A stretch of 64,000 nucleotides of DNA. Origin: Rhodanobacter denitrificans. GTDB lineage: Bacteria > Pseudomonadota > Gammaproteobacteria > Xanthomonadales > Rhodanobacteraceae. This document shows, in pieces, positions 18,457-27,267 of the stretch (position 1 is the stretch's first letter; every line of letters begins with the position of its first letter). The position numbers were made by a program, and so were the translations under genes. The DNA is taken from assembly GCA_017848855.1 (NCBI GenBank), contig JAFIHF010000041.1:62001-126000 (forward strand). The letters run 5' to 3'. Under the pieces are notes generated by a model, which worked only from the letters and a program-made list of their open reading frames with translations, made no database searches and was not told the origin of the DNA.

Positions 18457-19878
18457 TCACTTCAGTAAGCTCCAGCGTGGGCCTTGTGCACTGTCTTCAA
18501 TCGCCACATCCCATTTGGCGAGATGCTCACGGATTTCGTCAGCACGCGCAAAATCGCGGTTCAGGCGTGCTTGTTGGCGCATGGCGATCAACGCTTCGAC
18601 CTGAGCCTCGAAGCTCATCTCTGTCACGTCGCCCAGAAATGGATCAGAAGCCTGAGCGAAAGTTGATGGGCTGGTAGCCCGCCACCTGAACCACAGCTTC
18701 GGGTCCTGCTGCAGCAGGCCGAGCAGGGCGCCGCCGCCGAGCAGGGCGGCCTTCGCCTCCGGCGTGCCGTGCTGGCGCGCGGCGTCGGCGAGCACGGCCA
18801 GCTCGGCCAGCGCCTGCGGGGTGTTGAGGTCGTCGCACAGCGCGGCCTCGACCGCGGCCGGCACCGGTAGCGGCGCGGCGTCCACGGCGACATCGGCGAG
18901 GTCGCGCAGCACGCGGTACCAGCCGTCCAGCGTGCTCACCGACTGCGCGATCGCGGCGTCGGACCAGTCCAGCGGCTGGCGGTAGTGGCCGCTCATCAGG
19001 CGCAGGCGCAGCGCCTCGGCGGGATGGTGCTTCAGCATCTCGTGCAGCTGCAGCACGTTGCCCAGCGACTTGGACATCTTGCGGCCGTCGAAGGTGAGCA
19101 TGCCGTTGTGCAGCCACCAGCGCGCGAAGACCTTGCCGCCGTGGGCGCAGGTGGACTGGGCGATCTCGTTCTCGTGGTGCGGGAACAGCAGGTCGTTGCC
19201 GCCGGCGTGGATGTCGATGGTCTCGCCCAGATGCCGTTCGGCCATCGCCGAGCACTCGATGTGCCAGCCGGGGCGGCCGCGGCCCCAGGGGCTGTCCCAG
19301 CCGGGCAGCTCGGGCGTGGAGGGTTTCCACAGCACGAAGTCGGCGGGGTTCTTCTTGTACGGCGCCACTTCCACCCGCGCGCCGGCGATCAGCTCCTCGG
19401 TGTCGCGGCCGGAGAGCTGGCCGTAGGCGGGGTAGCTGGCCACGTCGAACAGCACGTGGCCTTCCGCCGCGTAGGCATGGCCGTCGGCGATCAGCCGTTC
19501 GGTCATCGCGATGATCGGGGCGATGTGCGTGGTGGCGCAGGGTTCCACGTCGGGCGGGGCGATGCCCAGCTTGGCCATGTCCTCGCGGTAGGCCGCGGTG
19601 AACCTGCCGGTGATCGCCTCGATGCCCACGCCCTGTTCCAGCGCGGCAGCGTTGATCTTGTCGTCCACGTCGGTGATGTTGCGGGCGTAGACCACGTGCG
19701 GGTAATGCCGGCGCAGCAGCTTGGCCAGCACGTCGAACACCACCGGGCCGCGCGCGTTGCCGATGTGCACGTAGTTGTAGACCGTGGGGCCGCACACGTA
19801 CATCGTCACCCGGTTCGGATCGAGCGGCGCGAACACCTCGGTGCGGCGGGTCAGGCTGTTGTAGAGCGAAATCGGCAT
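18457..19878 (-). CDS. cysS: Cysteinyl-tRNA synthetase
   Basis: 473-aa class I synthetase charging tRNA-Cys. Zn-site Cys in [19 protein letters not shown] (HIGN), then [21 protein letters not shown] and the KMSKSLGN loop. The last 70-75 codons (about 18457-18680) are visibly AT-richer and use codons unlike the rest. They also include [16 protein letters not shown], which does not resemble the usual linker. The family-like end ([14 protein letters not shown]) returns afterwards, so the enzyme looks intact. Confidence 0.95.
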   Translation of the reverse strand: MPISLYNSLTRRTEVFAPLDPNRVTMYVCGPTVYNYVHIGNARGPVVFDVLAKLLRRHYPHVVYARNITDVDDKINAAALEQGVGIEAITGRFTAAYREDMAKLGIAPPDVEPCATTHIAPIIAMTERLIADGHAYAAEGHVLFDVASYPAYGQLSGRDTEELIAGARVEVAPYKKNPADFVLWKPSTPELPGWDSPWGRGRPGWHIECSAMAERHLGETIDIHAGGNDLLFPHHENEIAQSTCAHGGKVFARWWLHNGMLTFDGRKMSKSLGNVLQLHEMLKHHPAEALRLRLMSGHYRQPLDWSDAAIAQSVSTLDGWYRVLRDLADVAVDAAPLPVPAAVEAALCDDLNTPQALAELAVLADAARQHGTPEAKAALLGGGALLGLLQQDPKLWFRWRATSPSTFAQASDPFLGDVTEMSFEAQVEALIAMRQQARLNRDFARADEIREHLAKWDVAIEDSAQGPRWSLLK

Positions 19879-20048
19879 GGAAGGGGTTCCGGGGAGGCGG
19901 ATGCGGGCCAGCCGTGCATCTTAACAAGGCGTAAGCCGAGCAGCGGCACGGCGTCGCAGGCCGGGGATTCTAAGCCGCGATTCAGTGTCCGTTTGCTGCA
20001 ATCGGTCATGCGCCAGAGCTGCGCCCGTAACACCGTCTGGAGTCTGCG

Positions 20049-20582
20049 ATGCCCAAGTTTCTCCTTGCCGCGCTGGTGCTGGTCCTGGCCGCCACCGGCG
20101 CCCAGGCGCAGGACACGCGCTATTCGAACCCGCCGCCGGACGACAACGCCCACTATGGCTGGGCCGACGTGCTGCGCGTCGATCCGGTCTATGGCGTCAC
20201 CCGGACGACCGTGCCGCGCCAGCAGTGCTACGACCAGCAGGTGGTGCGCCAGGATCCGGGCAACAGCACGGCCGGCACCATCCTCGGCGCGGTGGTGGGC
20301 GGCGTGCTGGGCAGCACCATCGGCAAGGGCGACGGCCGCAAGGCCGCTACCGTGGCCGGCGCGGTGGTGGGCGGCGCGGTGGGCAATCGCGCCTCCGACC
20401 ACGGCGGCAGCTACGAAACCACCCAGACCCGCTGCCGCGAGGTCAGCACGGTCAGCGAGCAGCGCCAGATCGTCGGCTACGACGTGGAATACCGCTATCG
20501 CGGCGAGGTCTGGGAGTCGCGCCTGAACTACGACCCCGGCGAGCGCCTGCGCGTGCGGGTCAGCGTGACCCCTGCCGATTAG
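20049..20582 (+). CDS. Glycine-zipper 2TM surface antigen-like protein
   Basis: 177-aa envelope protein. It has a signal peptide (MPKFLLAALVLVLAATGAQA) and a Gly-zipper pair GTILGAVVGGVLGSTIGKGD and GAVVGGAVGNRASDHG, the Rickettsia 17-kDa antigen/2TM type. A C-terminal domain follows with a Cys pair (CYDQQ, RCREV) and VEYRYRGEVWESRLNYDPGE. Such proteins associate with membranes; the exact role is unknown. Divergent from cysS. Confidence 0.85.
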   Translation: MPKFLLAALVLVLAATGAQAQDTRYSNPPPDDNAHYGWADVLRVDPVYGVTRTTVPRQQCYDQQVVRQDPGNSTAGTILGAVVGGVLGSTIGKGDGRKAATVAGAVVGGAVGNRASDHGGSYETTQTRCREVSTVSEQRQIVGYDVEYRYRGEVWESRLNYDPGERLRVRVSVTPAD

Positions 20583-20661
20583 GAGTGCGGCCATGGATGG
20601 CCGCCCGTTTGACTTTCGCGAGCAGGGATGCGCGCAAGAATCATGGCCCGCGACGGCCATG

Positions 20662-20690
20662 TTGCATGGCAGCGAAAATCCCGTCATGAT
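20662..20690 (+). promoter_or_regulatory. Candidate promoter of the arginine operon leader
   Basis: TTGCAT (20662-20667) and CATGAT (20685-20690) with 17-bp spacing, 26 bp before the leader peptide start. Both boxes are weak matches, so this is only a plausible transcription start region. Confidence 0.3.
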
Positions 20691-20715
20691 GGCGCCTCGC
20701 CCGACTGGAACACCC

Positions 20716-20820
20716 ATGTCCACAGCCGTCTATACCGCCAATGTCCTGACCAGCGCCCGCATGGCTGCTGGCATGACCTCGCGTGCGCGCCGACCGCTGG
20801 ACGAACATCCGGCCGGGTAG
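20716..20820 (+). CDS. Putative arginine-rich leader peptide upstream of argF'
   Basis: 34-codon reading frame ending 112 bp before argF'. It contains Arg at positions 15, 23, 25 and 26; the cluster reads SRARR (codons CGT GCG CGC CGA at 20782-20793, including the rare CGA). A weak GGA lies six to eight bases before the ATG; an internal ATG at 20761 would give a 19-residue version. No protein family is recognised. Its position just before a terminator and its arginine cluster suggest a regulatory, not structural, role. Confidence 0.5.
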   Translation: MSTAVYTANVLTSARMAAGMTSRARRPLDEHPAG

Positions 20821-20881
20821 GCTGTCGCACGCGTTGCATGTGTATCGACGACAAAACCCGGCCATCGAGCCGGGTTTTTTT
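20780..20881 (+). promoter_or_regulatory. Putative transcription attenuator for arginine biosynthesis
   Basis: Mutually exclusive RNA helices can be drawn. Terminator: ACCCGGC (20856-20862) with GCCGGGT (20869-20875), then six further T's broken only after 20881. Antiterminator: GGCCGGGT (20811-20818, last codons of the leader peptide) with ACCCGGCC (20856-20863), eight pairs. Early helix: CGCGTGCG (20780-20787, over the Arg codons) with CGCACGCG (20826-20833). A ribosome stalled at the Arg codons would free segment 20811-20818 to block the terminator; one reaching the stop would cover it. This is the geometry of amino-acid attenuators; the mechanism is inferred. Confidence 0.5.
20853..20881 (+). 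terminator. Intrinsic terminator between leader peptide and argF'
   Basis: Seven-base-pair GC stem with CATCGA loop, flanked by A4 on the left and a T-run on the right, 52 bp upstream of the argF' start codon. It has no obvious upstream structural gene to end (the 2TM gene stops 270 bp earlier), which fits attenuation. Confidence 0.85.
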
Positions 20882-20932
20882 GTTTTTGGGTTTAGCCATC
20901 CGCCCGCCCACCACCACAGAGCGTTTTCGCCC

Positions 20933-21967
20933 ATGACCATCCGCCACTTCCTCACCACCCAGGACTGGAGCCGCGCCGAGATCGACGCGCTGCTGGAGCA
21001 GGCCGCCGCGTTCAAGCGCTCTCCCGCCGGCAGCCAGCTCGCCGGCAAATCGGTGGCGCTGCTGTTCTTCAACCCCTCGATGCGCACCCGCACCAGCTTC
21101 GAGCTGGGCGCGTTCCAGCTCGGCGGCCATGCGGTGGTGCTGCAGCCGGGCAAGGACGCGTGGCCGATCGAGTTCGCCGAAGGCACGGTGATGGACGGCG
21201 AGGCCGAGGAACACGTGGCCGAGGTGGCGCGCGTGCTGAGCCGCTATGCCGACCTCATCTGCGTGCGTGCCTTTCCCAAGTTCCAGGACTGGTCGGTGGA
21301 TCGCGAGGACAAGGTCATCAAGGCCTTCGCGAAATACGCCACGGTGCCGGTGATCAACATGGAGACGATCACCCACCCCTGCCAGGAGCTGGCGCATGCG
21401 CTGGCCATGCGCGAGCGCCTGGGCGACCTCACCAAGAAGAAGTACGTGCTTACCTGGACCTACCACCCCAAGCCGCTCAATACCGCGGTGGCGAACTCCG
21501 CGCTGCTGATCGCCACCAAGATGGGCATGGACGTGACCCTGCTGTGCCCCACGCCCGACTACGTGCTGGACGAGCGCTACATGGAGTTCGGCCGTCTGAA
21601 TGCCGAGCAGAACGGCGGCTCGCTCACCGTCAGTCACGACATCGAGAAGGCCTATGCGGGCGCCGACGTGGTCTACGCCAAGAGCTGGGGCGCGCTGCCG
21701 TACTTCGGCCGGTGGGAGCAGGAGAAGTCCATCCGCGAGGCGCACAAGCACTTCATGGTGGACGAGGCGAAGATGGCGCTGACCAACCACGGCCTGTTCA
21801 GCCACTGCCTGCCGCTGCGCCGCAACGTCAAGGCCACCGACGCGGTGATGGATGCGCCGTACTGCTTCGCGATCGACGAGGCCGAGAACCGCCTGCATGT
21901 GCAGAAGGCGGTGATGGCGCAATTGGCGCGGGACTCGGGACTCGGGACCCGGGACTCGGCGGGCTGA
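20933..21967 (+). CDS. argF': N-acetylornithine carbamoyltransferase
   Basis: 344-aa enzyme converting N-acetylornithine and carbamoyl phosphate to N-acetylcitrulline, the Xanthomonas-type step. Motifs: carbamoyl phosphate SMRTRTSFELGAFQLGG, then VVLQPGKDAWPIEF with the Pro that distinguishes acetyl from succinyl substrate in Xanthomonas, HPCQELAHALA, TYHPKPLNTAVANSA and HCLPLRRNVKATDAV. The last 11-12 residues ([12 protein letters not shown]) are encoded by a 31-bp intergenic-type repeat (21929-21959), not by ancestral gene sequence. First gene of the arginine operon. Confidence 0.95.
   Translation: MTIRHFLTTQDWSRAEIDALLEQAAAFKRSPAGSQLAGKSVALLFFNPSMRTRTSFELGAFQLGGHAVVLQPGKDAWPIEFAEGTVMDGEAEEHVAEVARVLSRYADLICVRAFPKFQDWSVDREDKVIKAFAKYATVPVINMETITHPCQELAHALAMRERLGDLTKKKYVLTWTYHPKPLNTAVANSALLIATKMGMDVTLLCPTPDYVLDERYMEFGRLNAEQNGGSLTVSHDIEKAYAGADVVYAKSWGALPYFGRWEQEKSIREAHKHFMVDEAKMALTNHGLFSHCLPLRRNVKATDAVMDAPYCFAIDEAENRLHVQKAVMAQLARDSGLGTRDSAG
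21929..21959 (+). repeat. 31-bp GGGACTCGG-unit repeat, copy R1
   Basis: Three and a half copies of a 9-bp CGGGACTCG-type unit with one C substitution, forming the 3' end of argF'. Identical over 31 nt to R2. Confidence 0.9.
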
Positions 21968-21978
21968 GGGAAATCTGC

Positions 21979-22602
21979 ATGTATGCGCCTTCCTGTTTCC
22001 GCGAAGACCGCGCCGAACAACTGTGCCGGCTGATCCACGACCACCCGTTCGCCGCGGTGGTGGTTCATACGGCGAACGGTCTCGTCGCCAACCACCTGCC
22101 GTTCGAGTGGGTGGATGGCGCGCTGCACGGCCACGTGGCGCGCGGCAACGAACTGGCGAAGCTGGATGGCGCGGAGGTGCTGGCGATCTTCCAGGGGCCG
22201 GACGGCTACATCAGCCCGAACTGGTACCCGACCAAGCAGGAGACGCATCGCGAGGTGCCCACCTGGAACTACGCGGTGGCGCACGTGCACGGGCGGCTGA
22301 AGGTGGTCGAGGATGCGACCTGGCTGCGTGCCCTGCTGGAGCGCCTCACCGATCACCACGAGGCCACCGAACCGCAACCCTGGCGCGTCACCGACGCCCC
22401 GGACAACCATGTCGAGAAGTCGCTGCACGCCATCGTCGGCATCGAGATCGCCGTCGAGCGCATCGAAGGCAAGTTCAAGCTCAACCAGAACCACCCCGAG
22501 CGCAACCGCCTCGGCGTGATCGCCGGCCTGCGCCGCCGCGACGGCGATGGCGACGCGGAGCTGGCGGCGCTGATGGCGCGGCAGGAGGCGTCGAAGGCAT
22601 GA
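21979..22602 (+). CDS. PaiB-family FMN-binding protein
   Basis: 207-aa split-barrel protein. It shows MYAPSCFREDRAEQLCRLI, LVANHLPFEWVDG, YISPNWYPTKQETHREVPTW and VEKSLHAIVGIEIAVERIEG, ending KLNQNHPERNRLGVI. PaiB of Bacillus represses sporulation and protease genes; homologues bind flavin and heme, and the true biochemical role is unsettled. It starts 11 bp after argF' and overlaps the OsmC gene, so it sits inside the arginine operon although it has no known arginine role. Confidence 0.88.
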   Translation: MYAPSCFREDRAEQLCRLIHDHPFAAVVVHTANGLVANHLPFEWVDGALHGHVARGNELAKLDGAEVLAIFQGPDGYISPNWYPTKQETHREVPTWNYAVAHVHGRLKVVEDATWLRALLERLTDHHEATEPQPWRVTDAPDNHVEKSLHAIVGIEIAVERIEGKFKLNQNHPERNRLGVIAGLRRRDGDGDAELAALMARQEASKA

Positions 22603-23099
22603 ACCACCCGCATCGCTATCGCGTCGACGTGGTCTGGACCGGCAACCGCGGCAGCGGCACCGACGGCTACCGCAATTACAGCCGCAACCACGTGATCCGC
22701 ATACCCGGCAAGCCGGATCTCGCCGGTTCGTCCGATCCGACTTTCCGCGGCGACGCCACGAAGCACAACCCCGAGGACATGCTGGTGGCCGCGCTCTCCA
22801 CCTGCCACATGCTGTCCTACCTGCACATGGCCACCGTGGCCGGCGTGGTGGTCGTGGCCTACGACGACAGCGCCGAAGGCACGATGCTCACCGAGGGCAA
22901 CGGCGGCCGCTTCACCGAAGTGGTGCTGCGCCCGGTGGTCACCATCCGCGCCGACAGCGACCCCGACAAGGCGCTGGCCGCGCACGACGACGCGCATCAC
23001 GCCTGCTTCATCGCCAACTCCGTGAACTTCCCGGTGCGCTGCGAGCCGCGAATAGTCGTGGAGCCGGGACTCGGGACTCGGGACCCGGGACTCGGTTGA
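22599..23099 (+). CDS. OsmC-family peroxide reductase-like protein
   Basis: 166-aa OsmC-fold protein. The first Cys region is [20 protein letters not shown] and the second [20 protein letters not shown], giving the two redox cysteines of organic hydroperoxide reductases. Catalytic-Arg equivalents are less certain. The natural end is around CEPRIVVE; the last 10 residues come from repeat copy R2. Overlaps the paiB gene by ATGA. Confidence 0.88.
   Translation: MNHPHRYRVDVVWTGNRGSGTDGYRNYSRNHVIRIPGKPDLAGSSDPTFRGDATKHNPEDMLVAALSTCHMLSYLHMATVAGVVVVAYDDSAEGTMLTEGNGGRFTEVVLRPVVTIRADSDPDKALAAHDDAHHACFIANSVNFPVRCEPRIVVEPGLGTRDPGLG
23065..23095 (+). repeat. 31-bp GGGACTCGG-unit repeat, copy R2
   Basis: Base-for-base the same 31 nt as R1, forming the 3' end of the OsmC gene. 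Confidence 0.9.
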
Positions 23100-23157
23100 A
23101 AGCCGGCTCCGACCCACCCGCATCTTTCTCTTGATCTGTTTTTCTCAGGAACCTGCC

Positions 23158-24399
23158 ATGACGCCTCAAACCGCTTCCCCGAGTCCCGAGTCCCGAGTCC
23201 CGAGTCCCGCCAACAAAGCCATCGTCCTCGCCTTCTCCGGCGGCCTCGACACCAGTTTCTGCGTGCCCTACCTCAAGGAGCGCGGCTGGGCCGTGCACAC
23301 CGTATTCGCCGACACCGGCGGCGTGGACGACGCCGAACGCGCCTTCATCGAGAACCGCGCGAAGGAGCTGGGCGTGGCCAGCCATGTCACCGTGGACGGT
23401 GGCCCGGCGATCTGGGCTGGCTTTGTGAAGCCCTTCGTGTGGGCGGGCGAGGGTTACCAGGGCCAGTATCCGCTGCTGGTCTCGGATCGCTACCTGATCG
23501 TCGACGCGGCGCTGCAGCGCGCGGTGGAGCTGGGCACGCGCGCCATCGCGCATGGCTGCACCGGCATGGGCAACGACCAGGTGCGCTTCGATCTTGCGGT
23601 GAAGTCGCAGGGCGACTACGAGATCGTGGCGCCGATCCGCGAGATCCAGAAGGAGCACACGCAGACGCGCGCCTACGAGCAGAAGTATCTGGAAGAGCGC
23701 GGCTTCGGCGTGCGCGCCAAGCAGCAGGCCTACACCATCAACGAGAACCTGCTCGGCGTCACCATGTCCGGCGGCGAGATCGACCACTGGCAGGCGCCGG
23801 GCGAGGGTGCGCGCGCGTGGTGCAAGCCGCGCGCGGAATGGCCGTCCCAACCGCTGCAGGTGAAGCTCGGCTTCGTCAACGGCGAAGCCGTGTCGCTCGA
23901 TGGCGAGAAGCTGGCCGGCCACAAGATCCTGGCCAAGCTCAACGCGCTGTTCGCGCCCTACGGCGTGGGCCGCGGCCTCTACACCGGCGACACCACCATC
24001 GGCCTCAAGGGCCGCATCATCTACGAAGCGCCGGGCCTGATCGCCCTGCTCGCCGCGCATCGCGCGCTGGAAGAAGCCGTGCTCAGCAAGCAGCAGAACC
24101 GCTTCAAGCCCGAGGTGGCGCGCAAGTGGGTGGAGGTGGTGTACGAAGGCTTCTTCCACGACCCGATCAAGACCGACCTCGAAGCCTTCCTCGCCTCCAG
24201 TCAGGCCACCGTCAATGGCGAAGTGACGCTGGAAACCCAGGGCGGCAGCGTGGGCGCGGTGGCGGTGAGCTCGCCGCACATCCTGAGCGCCAAGGGCGCC
24301 ACCTACGCGCAGTCCGCCGACTGGGGCGTGGCGGAAGCCGAGGGCTTCATCAAGCTGTTCGGCATGAGCAGCACGTTGTGGGCCGAGGTGAATCGGTGA
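23158..24399 (+). CDS. argG: Argininosuccinate synthase
   Basis: 413-aa ATP-dependent ligase joining citrulline and aspartate. PP-loop [20 protein letters not shown], then [32 protein letters not shown] and [17 protein letters not shown] 23158 follows AGGA by seven bases. Residues 8-17 ([10 protein letters not shown] type) are encoded by repeat copy R3 in reverse orientation, giving an N-terminal extension ahead of the catalytic loop. The stop overlaps the argE start by one base (TGATG). Confidence 0.95.
   Translation: MTPQTASPSPESRVPSPANKAIVLAFSGGLDTSFCVPYLKERGWAVHTVFADTGGVDDAERAFIENRAKELGVASHVTVDGGPAIWAGFVKPFVWAGEGYQGQYPLLVSDRYLIVDAALQRAVELGTRAIAHGCTGMGNDQVRFDLAVKSQGDYEIVAPIREIQKEHTQTRAYEQKYLEERGFGVRAKQQAYTINENLLGVTMSGGEIDHWQAPGEGARAWCKPRAEWPSQPLQVKLGFVNGEAVSLDGEKLAGHKILAKLNALFAPYGVGRGLYTGDTTIGLKGRIIYEAPGLIALLAAHRALEEAVLSKQQNRFKPEVARKWVEVVYEGFFHDPIKTDLEAFLASSQATVNGEVTLETQGGSVGAVAVSSPHILSAKGATYAQSADWGVAEAEGFIKLFGMSSTLWAEVNR
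23179..23209 (-). repeat. 31-bp GGGACTCGG-unit repeat, copy R3 (reverse)
   Basis: Exact reverse complement of copy R4, placed within the first 20 codons of argG. Confidence 0.9.
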
Positions 24400-25550
24400 T
24401 GCAGCGGGACTCGGGACTCGGGACTCGGGACTCGGGGTTGCTTGAGGCGACTCTGGCGCATTTGCGCGCGCTGGTCGGTTTCGACACGCGCAACCCGCCG
24501 CGCGCGATCGGCACCGACGGCATCTTCGATTACCTGCGCGCGCAGTTGCCGGGCTTCGACGTCACGGTGACCGACCACGGTGCCGGCGCGGTGAGCCTGC
24601 ACGCGGTGCGCGGCCAGCCGAAGCTGCTGTTCAACGTGCACCTCGATACCGTGCCCGATTCGCCGGCGTGGAGCGCCGATCCGCACGTGCTGCGGGTGAC
24701 GGAAGACCGCGCCATCGGTCTGGGCGCCTGCGATATCAAGGGGGCCGCGGCCGCGCTGCTGGCGGTGGCGAACGTCACCGACGGCCCGCTGGCTCTTTTG
24801 TTCACCACCGACGAGGAAGCCAACGATCCGCGCTGCATTGCCGGCTTTTTAAACCGAGTCCCGAGTCCCGAGTCCCGAGTCCCGGCCTTTGAAGCCGTGA
24901 TCGTCGCCGAACCCACCAAAGGCGAAGCCGTGCTGGCCCACCGCGGCATCCAGTCGGTGCTGATGCGCTTCGCCGGCCACGCGGGCCACGCCTCGGGCGA
25001 GCAGAAGCCCAGCGACAGCGCGCTGCACCAGGCGGTGCGCTGGGGCGATGCGGCGCTGGATTTCGTGGCGGCGCAGGCGCACGAGCGCTTCGGCGGGCTC
25101 ACTGGGCTGCGCTTCAACATCGGCCGCATCGAGGGCGGCATCAAGGCGAACATGATCGCGCCCAGCGCCGAGCTGCGCTTCGGCATGCGGCCTCTGCCCA
25201 CGATGCATCCCGATGGCCTGCTCGAACGCTTCCGCGCGCTGGCCGAACCCGCGCCCGCGCATTTCGAGGAAACCTTCCGCGGCCCCTCGTTGCCGGCGGG
25301 CGATACCGCCACCGCCGAGGCGCGCCGGCTGGCCGCGCGCGATCTCGCCGACGAGCTGGAGATCCCGGTCGGCAACGCAGTGGATTTCTGGACCGAGGCC
25401 TCGCTGTTCTCCGCCGCCGGCTACACCGCCTTCGTCTACGGCCCCGGCGACATCGCGCAGGCGCATGCGGCCGACGAATGGGTGGCGCTCGACCAGCTTG
25501 ACCAATACGCAGCAACCCTCTACCGGATCGTGGACCGTGGAAACGCATAA
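24399..25550 (+). CDS. argE: N-acetylcitrulline/N-acetylornithine deacetylase
   Basis: 383-aa M20-family zinc hydrolase that releases citrulline from acetylcitrulline in this pathway. Metal/catalytic motifs: [12 protein letters not shown] (His, Asp), [16 protein letters not shown] (Asp), [12 protein letters not shown] (catalytic Glu) and [10 protein letters not shown] (His). Two repeat insertions are read through in frame: R4 encodes residues 3-13 ([11 protein letters not shown]) and R5 encodes about residues 152-163 ([12 protein letters not shown]) between CIAGFL and [13 protein letters not shown] 24399 overlaps the argG stop. Confidence 0.93.
   Translation: MQRDSGLGTRDSGLLEATLAHLRALVGFDTRNPPRAIGTDGIFDYLRAQLPGFDVTVTDHGAGAVSLHAVRGQPKLLFNVHLDTVPDSPAWSADPHVLRVTEDRAIGLGACDIKGAAAALLAVANVTDGPLALLFTTDEEANDPRCIAGFLNRVPSPESRVPAFEAVIVAEPTKGEAVLAHRGIQSVLMRFAGHAGHASGEQKPSDSALHQAVRWGDAALDFVAAQAHERFGGLTGLRFNIGRIEGGIKANMIAPSAELRFGMRPLPTMHPDGLLERFRALAEPAPAHFEETFRGPSLPAGDTATAEARRLAARDLADELEIPVGNAVDFWTEASLFSAAGYTAFVYGPGDIAQAHAADEWVALDQLDQYAATLYRIVDRGNA
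24405..24435 (+). repeat. 31-bp GGGACTCGG-unit repeat, copy R4
   Basis: Perfect three and a half 9-bp units inside the argE N-terminus. Confidence 0.9.
24854..24885 (-). repeat. 31-bp GGGACTCGG-unit repeat, copy R5 (reverse)
   Basis: Reverse complement of R4 plus one base, lying in the middle of argE and kept in frame. Confidence 0.9.
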
Positions 25551-26856
25551 GCACACCCGCAAGACCATCGTGCGCCTGCTCTCGGCAATGGGCAGCGCCA
25601 AGGAAATCCAGCAGTACCTCAAGCGTTTCTCCGAGGTGGACGCCAAGCGCTTCGCCGTGGTGAAGGTGGGCGGCGCGGTGCTGCGCGACGAACTGGCCGA
25701 CCTCGCGTCCTCGCTGACCTTCCTGCAGCAGGTGGGCCTCACGCCGATCGTGCTGCACGGCGCCGGCCCGCAGCTGGACGAGGAACTCGCCGCCGCCGGC
25801 ATCGAGAAGCAGACCGTGGGCGGCCTGCGCGTGACCTCGCCGAAGGCGATGGGCATCGTGCGCCGGGTGTTCATGCAGCAGAACCTCAAGCTGGTGGAAG
25901 CGCTGCAGGGCATGGACACGCGCGCCACCGCGGTGGCTTCCGGCGTGTTCATGGCCAGCTACCTCGACCGCGAGCAGCTCGGCATGGTCGGCAAGGTGAC
26001 CGGCATCAACCTCGCGCCGATCGAGGCCAGCCTGCACGCGAACTCGATCCCGGTGATCGCCAGCCTCGGCGAAACCGACGAGGGGCAGATCCTCAACGTC
26101 AACGCCGACGTGGCCGCGAACGAGCTGGTGCGCGTGCTGCAGCCGTACAAGATCGTGTTCCTCACCGGCACCGGCGGCCTGCTCGACGGCGAGGGGCGGG
26201 TCATCGACTCGATCAACCTCAGCACCGAGTACGAGCACCTGATGGCGCAGCCGTGGATCAACGGCGGCATGCGGCTGAAGATCGAGCAGATCGCCGACTT
26301 GCTGGCCGGCCTGCCGCTCACCTCCTCGGTGTCGATCACGCGGCCGTCCGAACTGGCCAAGGAACTGTTCACCCACAAGGGCTCGGGCACCCTGGTGCGG
26401 CGTGGCGAGAAGGTGCTGCGCTACGAGTCGTGGGAGGGCGTGGACCAGGCGCGCATGCGCGAGCTGATCGAATCCAGCTTCGGCCGCACCCTGGTGCCGG
26501 ACTACTTCGAGCGCACCAGGCCGTACCGCGTCTACGTGAGCGAGAACTACCGCGCCGCGATGATCCTGACGATGGAGGACGGCCTGCCGTATCTCGACAA
26601 GTTCGCGGTGCTCGACGATGCGCAGGGCGAAGGCCTTGGCCGCGCGGTGTGGCAGGTGATGCGCGAGGAAAACCCGCAGCTGTTCTGGCGCTCGCGCCAC
26701 CACAACCCGGTCAACATCTTCTACTACGCCGAGTCGGACGGCTGCCTCAAGCAACCGAAGTGGAAGGTGTTCTGGTACGGCCTGGACGGCAATTTCGACA
26801 CCATCGCCCGCTGCGTGGCGCATTGCGCGCAGCGGCAGCCGACCTTGATTGGCTAG
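25537..26856 (+). CDS. argB: Fused N-acetylglutamate kinase / N-acetylglutamate synthase (NAGS/K)
   Basis: 439-aa bifunctional enzyme of the Xanthomonas/vertebrate-like type. The N-terminal amino-acid kinase domain (about 40-285) has [60 protein letters not shown] and the [12 protein letters not shown] loop. The C-terminal GNAT domain (about 290-439) has [34 protein letters not shown] and [15 protein letters not shown]. It makes and phosphorylates acetylglutamate and is arginine-sensitive in Xanthomonas. GTG 25537 is chosen because homologues begin before [11 protein letters not shown]; this overlaps argE by 14 bases. ATG 25588 is the fallback. Confidence 0.93.
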   Translation: METHKHTRKTIVRLLSAMGSAKEIQQYLKRFSEVDAKRFAVVKVGGAVLRDELADLASSLTFLQQVGLTPIVLHGAGPQLDEELAAAGIEKQTVGGLRVTSPKAMGIVRRVFMQQNLKLVEALQGMDTRATAVASGVFMASYLDREQLGMVGKVTGINLAPIEASLHANSIPVIASLGETDEGQILNVNADVAANELVRVLQPYKIVFLTGTGGLLDGEGRVIDSINLSTEYEHLMAQPWINGGMRLKIEQIADLLAGLPLTSSVSITRPSELAKELFTHKGSGTLVRRGEKVLRYESWEGVDQARMRELIESSFGRTLVPDYFERTRPYRVYVSENYRAAMILTMEDGLPYLDKFAVLDDAQGEGLGRAVWQVMREENPQLFWRSRHHNPVNIFYYAESDGCLKQPKWKVFWYGLDGNFDTIARCVAHCAQRQPTLIG

Positions 26857-27267
26857 GAAGCGGAAGGCTGAAGCCCTCTCCCTCGAGCTTGCTCGGGGGA
26901 GAGGGCTGGGTGAGGGGGAGGCTTGGGGCGGGAGCCCCCTCACCCCAGCCCTCTCCCCCAACGCGTTGGGGGAGAGGGGGTAAAGAACAACGAGGCGGGA
27001 TCCATGAGCAACGACAAAGAAACCATCGGCTTCGACACCATCGCCCGCTGCGTGGCGCATTGCGCGCAGCGGCAGCCGACGCTGGTGGGCTAGGGAGCAG
27101 AGAAGACTGAAGCCCTCTCCCCCGAGCTTGCTCGGGGGAGAGGGTTGGGTGAGGGGGAGGCTTGGGGCGGGAGTCCCCCTCACCCCAACCCTCTCCCCCA
27201 ACGCGTTGGGGGAGAGGGGGTACAGAACAACGAGGCGGGATCCATGAGCAACGACAAAAAAACCATC
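26794..27267 (+). repeat. Diverged tandem duplication across the argB-argC junction
   Basis: Unit 1 (26794-27030) and unit 2 (from 27031) each hold the last codons of argB, an intergenic segment with CTCTCCCCCAAC hairpins, and the first nine codons of argC. Offsets are 237 bp at the argB part and 240 bp at the argC start, and several substitutions separate the copies. It fills the 387-bp gap between the intact genes. Confidence 0.9.
27004..27093 (+). CDS. Chimeric mini-gene: argC start fused to argB end
   Basis: 29-codon frame with the argC start MSNDKETIG joined directly to the argB C-terminus ([20 protein letters not shown]). It keeps the GAGG ribosome-binding site of argC. It is a by-product of the tandem duplication and would be translated if the operon mRNA is made. 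No function is implied; it may simply be tolerated. Confidence 0.6.
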   Translation: MSNDKETIGFDTIARCVAHCAQRQPTLVG

